Position numbers and translations under genes: made by a program
In this document: piece after piece, positions 1 through 7,204 of the stretch
How positions within the stretch are numbered: position 1 is the stretch's first letter
How the letters are laid out: each line of letters starts with the position of its first letter
Origin: PALSA-1004 sp947474275
Lineage (GTDB): Bacteria; Pseudomonadota; Gammaproteobacteria; Burkholderiales; SG8-41
DNA length: 16,524 bases
NCBI GenBank assembly: GCA_947474275.1
Contig: CANJHY010000106.1
Location: 1 to 16,524, forward strand
Reading direction: 5' to 3'
Notes under the pieces: model-generated
The model's input: the letters and a program-made list of their open reading frames with translations, nothing else
The model's database searches: none
What the model was told of the DNA's origin: nothing

Positions 1-1409
1 GTCTTGCCGTCGCGCCATACGATGGCGCCATTGACGACGACGGTACCGATGCCGCGCGCGGGCAGCGTCGAGTGCACGAAATCCGCCGCGTCCATCACGG
101 TGTCGGCATTGAACAGCGTGATGTCGGCATATGCGCCGGCCTTCAGCACGCCGCGATCTTTGAGTCCGAACTTGCCTGCCGTGAGGCCGGTCATCTTGTA
201 GACCGCGGTTTCCAGCGGAAAGAGTTTCAATTCGCGCGAGTAATGGCCCAGCACGCGCGGGAAAGTGCCCCACAGCCGCGGATGTGGCTTGGTGTCGTGC
301 GGCAGTCCGTCCGACCCGATCATGGTTTCTTCGAAAGCGAGAATGCGCTGCACGTCTTTTTCATCCAGCATGAAATAAATCGCGCCGGCCGGTTTTATTT
401 TCTCGACGGCTTCGGCCTGCGTCATCTTGAGCCGCTTCGCGACTTCGTCGAGATCGACGCCCGAGAATTCCGGATGTGGCTTGGACCAGGTGATGATGAT
501 GCGCGATGATTGCTCGAGCCGGTCGTAACGCAATACCGTCGACGACGCGATATACGGATAGCAGTCGAGCCCCATCGGCTGCTTTTTCATCAGCCCGGCG
601 ATCTGCTTCAGCGTCTCGACCGAGCGGCCGTGGTTTTTGGTGCCGACCGTTTTATGGTGCGAAATGACGATGGGAACCGCCAGCGTGCGGCCGATCAAAC
701 AGGTTTCTTCGATTGACTCGGTGACCTGGTCGTCTTCGTTGCGCATGTGTGTGACGTAGAGGCCGTTGAATTCTGTCAGCGGGCGGCAGATCTCGATGAT
801 TTCCTCTGTCGGCGCGCAAGCGGCTGGCGGGTAGGCGGTGCCGGTGGAAACGCCGATCGCGCCCGAAGCGAGTGATTCCTGCGCCATCGCGCGCATTTTC
901 GCCATCTCGGCCGTTGTCGCCGCGCGGTCGAGCCGGTCCATCGTGGCCACGCGGAACGTCGTATGGCCGACGAGGCAGGTGGCGTTGATGGCGGCGGGCC
1001 TGGCCGCGAGTTCTTCGCGGTAGGAGCGGAAGCTCGGAAACCTGAACCAGTCGCCGCTGCCGTCAAGCAAATCGAGGGGCGGCGTCGAGGCGCCGTTGGC
1101 GGGCGAGTGCGCGAGGCTGATGCCGCAGTTGCCGGTGACTACCGTCGTTACGCCCTGGCTGACTTTCGGCGCCATGTCCGGGTTGGACAAGAGCATGCGG
1201 TCGTCGTGCGTGTGCGCATCGATGAAGCCGGGTGCGGCGATCATGCCCGTTGCGTCGACTTCGGTGTCGGCGGTTGCCTTGTCCAGCGCGCCGATTTTGA
1301 CTATGCGGTCGCCGCGCACGCCGATCTCGCCGTGAAAGCGCGGCGCGCGCGTGCCGTCGATGATGGTCGCGTTGCGAACTATCAGGTCGTAGTGTTCAGT
1401 GCTGGCCAT
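1..1409 (-). CDS. N-acyl-D-amino-acid deacylase (D-aminoacylase family amidohydrolase), 3' end cut by window edge
   Basis: Read directly from the minus strand: an open frame of 469 codons starting at ATG 1409-1407 and still open at base 1. Amidohydrolase-fold enzyme that hydrolyses N-acyl-D-amino acids (or related N-acyl compounds) to the free amino acid and a carboxylate. Visible motifs: GFIDAHTHDD with H66 and H68, the NCGIS segment with C95, YVTHMRNE with H221, ISHHKTVG with H251, and GSDGLPHD with D367. These match the Cys/His/His zinc site and catalytic Asp of Alcaligenes D-aminoacylase in kind and almost in position. The frame ends in VWRDGK, which in this family lies roughly 15 residues before the C terminus, so little is missing. 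No clear Shine-Dalgarno precedes the start. It lies downstream of the Bug receptor gene on the same strand, with a repeat element between them. Acyl and amino-acid specificity cannot be read from sequence; related dihydroorotase-like or acylamidase roles remain possible. Confidence 0.9.
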   Translation of the reverse strand, partial: MASTEHYDLIVRNATIIDGTRAPRFHGEIGVRGDRIVKIGALDKATADTEVDATGMIAAPGFIDAHTHDDRMLLSNPDMAPKVSQGVTTVVTGNCGISLAHSPANGASTPPLDLLDGSGDWFRFPSFRSYREELAARPAAINATCLVGHTTFRVATMDRLDRAATTAEMAKMRAMAQESLASGAIGVSTGTAYPPAACAPTEEIIEICRPLTEFNGLYVTHMRNEDDQVTESIEETCLIGRTLAVPIVISHHKTVGTKNHGRSVETLKQIAGLMKKQPMGLDCYPYIASSTVLRYDRLEQSSRIIITWSKPHPEFSGVDLDEVAKRLKMTQAEAVEKIKPAGAIYFMLDEKDVQRILAFEETMIGSDGLPHDTKPHPRLWGTFPRVLGHYSRELKLFPLETAVYKMTGLTAGKFGLKDRGVLKAGAYADITLFNADTVMDAADFVHSTLPARGIGTVVVNGAIVWRDGK

Positions 1410-1440
1410 AATATATTTTCGAAATGATCATCAGTATTTC

Positions 1441-1560
1441 CTTCAAGCAACGCAACCGCCGATGCACGCCGATTAACGCCGATAATTACCCGCGTATTTC
1501 TACGGTTGGGATTGTCTGTGGCTATCCGCGTTCATCTGCGTGCATCGGCGGTTGCATCAG
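1441..1560. repeat. Intergenic palindromic element, copy 1
   Basis: A perfect 18-bp inverted repeat, gcaaccgccgatgcacgc at 1452-1469 against its reverse complement at 1538-1555, continues inward imperfectly through gattaacgc / gcgttcatc units. The transcript would fold into a long hairpin with a loop of about 30-40 nt. It lies between the Bug receptor stop codon (1563-1565) and the D-aminoacylase start (1409). It could act as a transcript-end or mRNA-stabilising structure for the receptor gene; that is inference. It belongs to the same family as the elements near 7040, 12204 and 16231 by its aaccgccgat / atcggcggtt arms. The outer tctcaaaa arms seen in the other copies are not recognisable here. 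Confidence 0.8.
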
Positions 1561-1562
1561 AT

Positions 1563-2534
1563 TTAGTCGAGTTTGGCACCGGATTTCTTGACGACGTCTG
1601 CCCACTTCGCGGTTTCCTGGCGGGCGAACGCCGTGAATTCTTCCGGCGTGCCGCCGACCGGATCGGCTTCGATGGCGGCATAGCGGTCTTTCAGGGCAGT
1701 CGACCGCAACGCTTTGTTGACTTCGCTGTTGAGCTTGGTGACGATGGCCTTCGGCGTGCCGACCGGTAGCACGAGCCCGCCCCAGGCGTTGGTCTCGTAA
1801 CCGGGCACGCCGGCTTCCGCTATCGTCGGGATGTCGGGAAATATCGGCGAACGCTTCGCGCTGCTGACGCCGATGCCGCGCACCTTGCCCGAGCGCACGT
1901 GGGGCGAAATCGAAGTCAGGTTGTCGAACATCAGTTGCACCTGGCCGCCGATCAGGTCCGAAATCCCTTGCGGGCTGCCTTTATACGGCACGTGCACGAT
2001 CTGCGTGCCGGTCATGATCTTGAAGAGCTCGCCGCCGAGATGGCCGGTGGTGCCGTTGCCGCCAGACGCATTCGTCAACTTGCCCGGGTACTGCCGCGCG
2101 TAATCGATCAATTCCTTGACCGATTTTACCGGCAGGGCGTTGGTCACCGCGAGCATGTTGTAAGTCGACAGGAACTGGCCGACGACGACGAGATCCTTGT
2201 CCGGATCGTACGGCTGCTGTGCTTTGGGCAGCAGCGATTTGTTGATGGCGAGCGACACCACGTTGGCGTAGCCAATCGTATACCCGTCGGGATTGGCGCG
2301 CACGATCATGTCGGTGCCGATGGTGTAGCTGGCGCCGGGGCGATTGTCGATCACGATCTGCTGGCCCATCTGCTTGACCAGCTCGAGCGCGAGTATGCGC
2401 GTCACGACGTCGGGCGAGCCGCCGGCCGCGGACGGAATGATGAGCCGGATCGGGCGTTCCGGGTACTCGGCTTGCGCGCTGCCCGCAGCGCCGAGCAATG
2501 AAAGCACGCCCATCGACAACATTATCCTGTTCAT
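1563..2534 (-). CDS. Bug/TctC-family periplasmic solute-binding receptor (tripartite tricarboxylate transporter type)
   Basis: A 323-residue protein. The start chosen is ATG 2534-2532 (MNRIMLSMG), preceded by an agggaaa ribosome-binding site; an in-frame ATG at 2558 would add eight polar residues ahead of the signal peptide. Residues 1-22 form a Sec signal peptide ending in AQA before EYPERPIRLIIP, the standard mature start of Bug proteins. Other family hallmarks are PSAAGGSPDVVTR, the VIDNRPGAS segment, NPDGYT, GTTGHLGGELF, VPYKGSPQ and a C-terminal TPEEF segment. Such proteins capture small carboxylates or related metabolites in the periplasm for TctAB-type permeases. No tctA or tctB is visible here, so it is an orphan receptor, as is common in betaproteobacteria. 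The gap to pdxH upstream is 39 nt. The D-aminoacylase gene downstream suggests, without proving, an amino-acid-like ligand. Confidence 0.93.
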   Translation of the reverse strand: MNRIMLSMGVLSLLGAAGSAQAEYPERPIRLIIPSAAGGSPDVVTRILALELVKQMGQQIVIDNRPGASYTIGTDMIVRANPDGYTIGYANVVSLAINKSLLPKAQQPYDPDKDLVVVGQFLSTYNMLAVTNALPVKSVKELIDYARQYPGKLTNASGGNGTTGHLGGELFKIMTGTQIVHVPYKGSPQGISDLIGGQVQLMFDNLTSISPHVRSGKVRGIGVSSAKRSPIFPDIPTIAEAGVPGYETNAWGGLVLPVGTPKAIVTKLNSEVNKALRSTALKDRYAAIEADPVGGTPEEFTAFARQETAKWADVVKKSGAKLD

Positions 2535-2573
2535 GACGTTTCCCTTTTTTCGTTGCAAAACGGCGGTTACGGG

Positions 2574-3206
2574 TCAGGGCGCGAGGCGCGTGATTTTCCA
2601 ACCGCCGTCGACGCGCGAATAAAGCACGCGGTCGTGCAGGCGGTTGGGGCGTCCCTGCCAGAACTCGATAGCCGAAGGCAGCACGCGATAGCCGCCCCAG
2701 TGTGCGGGCCGCGTTGGCGCATCGCCCTGCGATTTTTCGGCCGCGGCAAATCGCGCTTCCAGCACCGTGCGATTCGGCACCACCTCGCTTTGCGGCGACG
2801 CGATCGCGGCGTGCTGGCTGCCGAGCGGGCGGCTGGCAAAATATTCGTCGGATTCCTGCGCCGTCACTTTCTCCACGCTGCCGTCGATGCGCACTTCGCG
2901 TTCAAGCTCGGTCCAGTGAAAAAGCAACGCTGCGGCCGGGTTGGCGGCGATTTCCGTGCCTTTGCGTGATGAGTAATTGGTGAAGAACACAAAGCCGCGC
3001 GCATCGACGCCTTTCAGCAGCACGATGCGCGCCGCCGGCTGGCCGCTGGCTGATACGGTAGCAAGCGTCATCGCGTTCAGCATCGGCATTTTTGCGGCGA
3101 TCGCCTCCTTGAACCAGCGGTCGAACTGTACGAATGGATCGTGGGCGACATCCTGCTCGTCGAGGGATTCGCGCATGTACTCCTGGTGCAGGTCAGCAAT
3201 GTTCAT
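2574..3206 (-). CDS. pdxH: Pyridoxamine/pyridoxine 5'-phosphate oxidase
   Basis: A 210-residue, full-length FMN enzyme that oxidises pyridoxamine or pyridoxine 5'-phosphate to pyridoxal 5'-phosphate, the last step of vitamin B6 synthesis and salvage, in the cytoplasm. Family segments are present in order: the N-terminal LHQEYMRESLDE, FMN-binding ARIVLLKG (about 59-66) and FFTNYSSRKG (about 74-83), FHWTELEREVRI, ASRPLGSQ, HWGGYRV, and the substrate-binding EFWQGRPNRLHDR. R189 and H191 in that last segment match the R197/H199 pair of the E. coli enzyme. It ends in the usual RLAP. No strong Shine-Dalgarno is seen before ATG 3206. The nnrU-like gene lies 48 nt upstream and the Bug receptor 39 nt downstream, so cotranscription is possible although the functions look unrelated. 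Confidence 0.97.
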   Translation of the reverse strand: MNIADLHQEYMRESLDEQDVAHDPFVQFDRWFKEAIAAKMPMLNAMTLATVSASGQPAARIVLLKGVDARGFVFFTNYSSRKGTEIAANPAAALLFHWTELEREVRIDGSVEKVTAQESDEYFASRPLGSQHAAIASPQSEVVPNRTVLEARFAAAEKSQGDAPTRPAHWGGYRVLPSAIEFWQGRPNRLHDRVLYSRVDGGWKITRLAP

Positions 3207-3254
3207 GGGGATAGTGGTGTTGGCAGAAGCGATATTCTAACCGGGCAGCGCGCA

Positions 3255-3935
3255 TCAGATGATAGCGTGCGCGCCGAACAGCCGGTGATGCAGCATGATC
3301 AGCGCAACGTAGAGAGCGAGGCCGAGCAGGATTTTCCACCAGCCGATTTCGGCCAGTTTGAACTGATTGCGGCCGCCGGCGATCGCCGCGAACGGCAGGT
3401 TCGATGTCACGGCGGCAAATTGCTTCCAGTCAGCGCCCAGAGTTGCCGCTTTGCGCCGGTCGATGAGCCATGCGCCCGAGAGCGCGAGCACGATGAAAGT
3501 GCCGAAAAATATCAAGGCGGCCGCATCGCCGCGTGCCGCGATGTGGCTGGCTCCCCACAGCGCGAAGCCCCACATCAGCGGGTGGCGGGTGATGCGCAGG
3601 ATGCCGTGCGCAGGATGCGTCGATTTAAGCAGCTTCTCCCGCCCGACCATCGTCGGATTGGGCGTGGCCAGCGCGCACACCATGAATACCAGCGCGATGG
3701 GCATGACGAACAGCGGCACCGGACGCAGCGCCACCGCGTACCAGAGATTGATGAAGGGCGCGTGATAGAACGCCCAGATCATCCAGCCCAGCGTCGCGAA
3801 CGCGAGCAGCGAATACAGCGCGAGATAAGCTTTGCCCAGCGTCGCGACAAGCGCTGCCCGCAACGGCGTGCTCGCAATGTAGTGCGTCGCGAGAAACGCC
3901 ACGGCGGCCAGCACGAGATGGGTCATGGGTTCCAT
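3255..3935 (-). CDS. NnrU-family integral membrane protein
   Basis: A 226-residue hydrophobic protein with about five to six membrane segments (roughly residues 5-20, 37-55, 70-90, 118-135, 141-160 and 201-218). It contains the family's conserved core NPTMVGREKLL followed by HGILRITRHPLMWGFALWG and SHIAARGD. NnrU was named from a denitrification locus (nitrite/NO reduction) and is related to small isoprenylcysteine-methyltransferase-like membrane proteins; its biochemical role is unsettled. No nir or nor gene is visible nearby, so a denitrification role is not supported by context. A gaaggg ribosome-binding site lies about 10 nt before ATG 3935; ATG 3926 is a possible alternative. A 24-nt perfect hairpin separates it from the VIT-domain gene upstream. 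Confidence 0.9.
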   Translation of the reverse strand: MEPMTHLVLAAVAFLATHYIASTPLRAALVATLGKAYLALYSLLAFATLGWMIWAFYHAPFINLWYAVALRPVPLFVMPIALVFMVCALATPNPTMVGREKLLKSTHPAHGILRITRHPLMWGFALWGASHIAARGDAAALIFFGTFIVLALSGAWLIDRRKAATLGADWKQFAAVTSNLPFAAIAGGRNQFKLAEIGWWKILLGLALYVALIMLHHRLFGAHAII

Positions 3936-3954
3936 ATGGCACCCTTCGGTTTGT

Positions 3955-3978
3955 CAGGCGCGGCACGCGCCGCGCCTG
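3955..3978. other. Perfect 10-bp-stem hairpin between the VIT-domain gene and nnrU-like gene
   Basis: The arm caggcgcggc, loop acgc and arm gccgcgcctg form a perfect GC-rich stem. It lies 20 nt upstream of the nnrU-like start and 30 nt downstream of the VIT-domain gene stop. Neither strand has a T tract right after it, so it is not a canonical intrinsic terminator. It could protect the 3' end of the upstream message or bind a dimeric regulator; neither is shown by the sequence. Confidence 0.5.
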
Positions 3979-4007
3979 TTCCGCCATATTAGAGCATTTA
4001 ACCGTTC

Positions 4008-6959
4008 TCATTTGACTTCAAACTCGCCAACGAACACGGTTTCCTGCCGGCCCTTGAGGCGCAGGGTGATGCTTTGCTCTTTTTGCTCGGCGGTGCCGAA
4101 GCGGGTCGCGAGCTTCACTTGCAGCGTGGTCGGCCCGGTCACTGCCTGGCGGCGGTCGCCAAAATACTGCGCCTCCACTTTGTATTTGCCCGGCTTGGCG
4201 CGCTTTAACGAGAATTCCTCCGGCCCGTAGCCGCCGGTGAAATCGAGCGACATGCGCCCGCCCTGGTAAGTGAGCTGGTGTCCGTAGAACGCTTTTTCGC
4301 CGTTGGGATCGGTCACCCATAAATCGATGTCGGTGTTGTCCGCATCCCACGTCAGCACCACGCGCAGATCGAGCGGCAGGTTCTTGATCAGGCGCGGATC
4401 GATGCGGCTCAGGTCCAGCTTGTCGCCGTTGGTCGCGATGATCGCGTTCAATTCCGCCAGCGTGATGATTTCGACGTCGGGAAAGCGCCCGTGCCAGGGC
4501 TTGACCACGACTTCGTACAGCGTGTCGATCGCCTGCTGGTACTGGCGGTTGGCGCCGAGTGCCAGGCCGAGGTCGCGGTACGACTGCGGCTCTTCCGGCG
4601 AAAGTTCCAGCACCTTGCGGAACACCGGAATGGCGAGGGCCGGCCGGTTCGCCTGCAGCAGACGGTAGCCGAGGATGCGCAGGATATGACGGTTCTCGAG
4701 GTCCATTTCGGCGAGGTTGGTCAGCACGCGCACGGCGAGCGCCGGCTGCTTCTTGTCGAACAGGATGTCGGCGGCGTCGAGAAAAAACGCCGTGCTGTTC
4801 AGATAACCGGGCCGCTCGTCGAGATAGACGCGGTAAACGTTGTCGCCCGCCGCATTGCGCATGCGGGTCGCGTACGGCGCGTCGGGTTCCCATTTCTTGA
4901 GTTGTATGGTGGCGTTGATCGCGCTCGCCATGCTGTCGCTGGCGCCGGCCATTTCAGACGCCATGCCCGACACGTTGGCGCGGGCCGATTTGGCGACTTC
5001 CCGTTCCGCCAGGCGTTGTGCGGACTGCGCTTCGGACCGTATGGCCGGTGCGGGAGCAGACGCGGGCAGCGGGGCCTGATCGCGCCGGTCCTGCATCAGG
5101 CCCGACGTTTCGGCGGGCCTCAACACCTGCGGTGGCACGGGTTTGTCGCCCTGCGGGAAATCCTTGTTCCACCATGCGATCTTTGCCTCGAAGCGGCGCA
5201 CGATGTTTTCCAGGTGCGCGTTGCGGTCGGCGCCGCGGCGTTGCGCGGCGAACTGCTGCAGTCGTGCATAGTCTGCCGTCAGTTCCGGCGGCGGCGCGAT
5301 TTCGTAGCGTACATAGTCTTCGGTTCTTTCGAGCACGATCAACGACGTTTCGCGCGTGACGAGATGGAACGCCTGCCCGAGCCGGCGAATTTCGGCGCGG
5401 TTCAGATCGTACTGTGCTTCGAGCGCGTCCACTTTCAAACGCGCCCACAATGGGGCGACCAGCATGAAAGGTGCGGCGCCCGCGCGCACCGGCACTTCGA
5501 GCGTGACCGGTTTTGCGCCGGGATGCGCGATGGAGAGGCGTACGCGCGTCGATGCTTCGGTCAATTGTCCCGCAACTTCAATGCGTCCCTGCTGCGGGTA
5601 CGGCGAGCGCATCACGAGTTCGCGCGCGCCGTCAGCGGAAAGAATGGAAACGCGCGTGGTCGCGAACAGCAGTTTGCGCTCGGCTTCGCGCGCGGAGTCG
5701 GCGAGCAGGTCGATAAAACGGCCGCCGCTGTCTTCGGCGAGGTGGGTAAGAAACGTCGGGTCGCTCTTGTTCGACGCCGACACGCTGTAGAGCGGCACGC
5801 GCAGCGCGGTGAGCGTTCGTGCGCCGAAGTTGGACAAACCGTCGCTGAATAACAGGTATTCGGGAATCGCGGAGTCGGCAACGAAAGCGCCGAGGTTGGT
5901 CGCGCCATCGTAGGCAGCACTTTCGAGTGCGGCACGCAACGCCTGCCAGTTGCCGTTCACGATACTGAAGGACTGCGCGGCCTCGGCGGAATCGCGTATG
6001 CGCGTGAGCCGCACTTCACCGTTTTTCATGCGGCGGAAGTACGCGTCCAGCAGTGCGAATTCGCGCCCGTGATCGCGGGCTGCACCCGAGCCCGAGCTGT
6101 CCCACACCAGGCCTACGACGGCAGGCAGCGTGCGCGCCGCTTCGCGCGCCGGCACCGGCAGGTCCGCGTAGAAGTAGGTCTTTGCATCGAACACCTGCGT
6201 ATAGGCCTGCGCGCCGGGCGCGGGCGGAATATCAAGTTCGAGCACGCCGCGGCCGGCGTAGCGGTCGCGCGACACCTGTGCGTGATAGCCGTTGTTCCCC
6301 GGTTTGAAATTGAGGTCGTCGAGCTGGCCGCGCGTTTTCTCGGGTGCGCCCTTGGCGCCGACGACATTGAGGTCGAGCCGGAAGTTGTCGAGCGTGTCGG
6401 CGTATTCGAGCGGCAGGTGGTAGACGAGGCGGCCCGCGCGTTTTTTCAGCGTTTCGGCATAACGGATGAGCACCTGCCGCGTGCCAAGTGCTGGTATCGG
6501 GTAGACGCGCAGCTTGAAGTTGTTGCCCTGCGTGATCTGCAGCAAGCCCGGATCGACTTTAGCGCGCGTGATGTCTTCGAACACCGCCTGGCCGCGCGCT
6601 TTGTCTACTGGCACCGCTTCGCGCATGCGCCCGTTCACGTCGAGCGCGAAACCGAGCACGTTCTGGCCGGCAAGCAGCGGGAACTGCAGCTCGCCTTCGA
6701 GGATGCGGCGGTTGGGGTTGTGGAAAGTGAGCGCGATCTCCGTGACTGCGAGACTGCCGCTGACTTCGGTATGCACGGCGACCTGCTGCAGGCGCACCGG
6801 CGTGTCGCCGGGCGCTGCAATCACCAGTTGCGGACGCGCTACGCGCTCGACCGACACCGGAGCCAGATTTTGCGCGCTGGCTGTCAAAGCGAGCCATGCG
6901 CCTGCTGCAAATAGTAAAAGACCCGCGACCCGCCGTATGCCCACGCTTGAATTGTACAT
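4008..6959 (-). CDS. Exported VIT-VWA-TPR-DUF2135 multidomain protein
   Basis: A 983-residue protein with a strong ribosome-binding site (gggaggt) 5 nt before ATG 6959. Residues 1-29 are a Sec signal peptide ending in TASA. A vault/inter-alpha-trypsin (VIT) domain spans about 40-175, with FEDITRAKVDPGLLQ and the VYPIPALGTRQVLIRY segment. A von Willebrand A domain at about 278-435 has a complete metal-ion adhesion site: D287-S-S289-G-S291, T354 in GATNLG, and D373 in FSDG. A low-complexity Pro/Ala/Ser linker lies at about 605-680. TPR-like helices span about 725-820, and a DUF2135 beta domain about 863-980 has LTWDADNTDIDLWVTDPNG. VIT and VWA domains mediate protein-protein contacts, and DUF2135 occurs in exported proteins such as E. 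coli YfaP. A periplasmic scaffold or adhesion role is therefore likely, but no substrate or partner can be named. It appears to be a single-gene unit ending before nnrU-like. Confidence 0.9.
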   Translation of the reverse strand: MYNSSVGIRRVAGLLLFAAGAWLALTASAQNLAPVSVERVARPQLVIAAPGDTPVRLQQVAVHTEVSGSLAVTEIALTFHNPNRRILEGELQFPLLAGQNVLGFALDVNGRMREAVPVDKARGQAVFEDITRAKVDPGLLQITQGNNFKLRVYPIPALGTRQVLIRYAETLKKRAGRLVYHLPLEYADTLDNFRLDLNVVGAKGAPEKTRGQLDDLNFKPGNNGYHAQVSRDRYAGRGVLELDIPPAPGAQAYTQVFDAKTYFYADLPVPAREAARTLPAVVGLVWDSSGSGAARDHGREFALLDAYFRRMKNGEVRLTRIRDSAEAAQSFSIVNGNWQALRAALESAAYDGATNLGAFVADSAIPEYLLFSDGLSNFGARTLTALRVPLYSVSASNKSDPTFLTHLAEDSGGRFIDLLADSAREAERKLLFATTRVSILSADGARELVMRSPYPQQGRIEVAGQLTEASTRVRLSIAHPGAKPVTLEVPVRAGAAPFMLVAPLWARLKVDALEAQYDLNRAEIRRLGQAFHLVTRETSLIVLERTEDYVRYEIAPPPELTADYARLQQFAAQRRGADRNAHLENIVRRFEAKIAWWNKDFPQGDKPVPPQVLRPAETSGLMQDRRDQAPLPASAPAPAIRSEAQSAQRLAEREVAKSARANVSGMASEMAGASDSMASAINATIQLKKWEPDAPYATRMRNAAGDNVYRVYLDERPGYLNSTAFFLDAADILFDKKQPALAVRVLTNLAEMDLENRHILRILGYRLLQANRPALAIPVFRKVLELSPEEPQSYRDLGLALGANRQYQQAIDTLYEVVVKPWHGRFPDVEIITLAELNAIIATNGDKLDLSRIDPRLIKNLPLDLRVVLTWDADNTDIDLWVTDPNGEKAFYGHQLTYQGGRMSLDFTGGYGPEEFSLKRAKPGKYKVEAQYFGDRRQAVTGPTTLQVKLATRFGTAEQKEQSITLRLKGRQETVFVGEFEVK

Positions 6960-6983
6960 AACAACCTCCCGAAGAATTAACGA

Positions 6984-7004
6984 CCTGCCGCTATAAACGG
7001 CAGG
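6984..7004 (-). promoter_or_regulatory. Leader hairpin upstream of the VIT-domain gene
   Basis: A perfect 7-bp inverted repeat (cctgccg and cggcagg, 7-nt loop) lies 25-45 nt upstream of the VIT-domain start codon and just before its ribosome-binding site. It could be an operator for a dimeric repressor or a structured 5' leader. No T run follows, so it is not a terminator. The regulatory role is inferred from position only. Confidence 0.35.
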
Positions 7005-7039
7005 CTTCGCCGGAAAGGGTTAAATCCCGCTTTAGGTAT

Positions 7040-7204
7040 TAGAACTCATCTCAAAAATACAACCCCGACAAGCAACCGCCGATAACGCCGATTGACGCCG
7101 ATATAAATCCAGACTTTTCCCGGAATCAAGGTCGAATCCCTTGAGCTTATCTGCGTTCATCCGCGTCTATCGGCGGTTCCAAACAGCTTTTGAGACAGCT
7201 AACT
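7040..7204 (-). repeat. Intergenic palindromic element, copy 2 (lacks the hairpin module)
   Basis: The outer arms are tagaactcatctcaaaa on the left (from 7040) and ttttgagacagctaact on the right (to 7204). The inner arms are aaccgccgat at 7074-7083 and atcggcggtt at 7169-7178. Between them are tandem-like gataacgccgat / gattgacgccgat units and a right-hand tctgcgttcatccgcgtctat run. It is the same element as copy 3 near 12204 in the opposite orientation. Its right end overlaps the stop codon of the PhyH-family gene (7203-7205). It occupies most of the 243-nt gap between that gene and the VIT-domain gene. Confidence 0.8.

Noticed and set aside
963..1427. Plus-strand open frame of 154 residues within the first gene
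   Set aside because: It is antisense to the D-aminoacylase, whose catalytic motifs are intact on the minus strand; the plus-strand frame is an arginine/alanine-rich shadow with no motifs.
1410..1562. Possible CRISPR array from the gat-n-aacgc units (also in the other three elements)
   Set aside because: The units are short, imperfect and arranged as an inverted repeat; there are no regular spacers and no cas genes nearby.
3255..3935. Denitrification locus indicated by the NnrU-family gene
   Set aside because: No nir, nor, nos or regulator gene is present in the window; NnrU-like proteins also occur in genomes without denitrification.
4491..5852. Long plus-strand open frame (453 residues)
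   Set aside because: Fully antisense to the VIT-VWA gene. Length is explained by GC-rich codon use; composition is Arg/His/Gly-rich without a recognisable domain.
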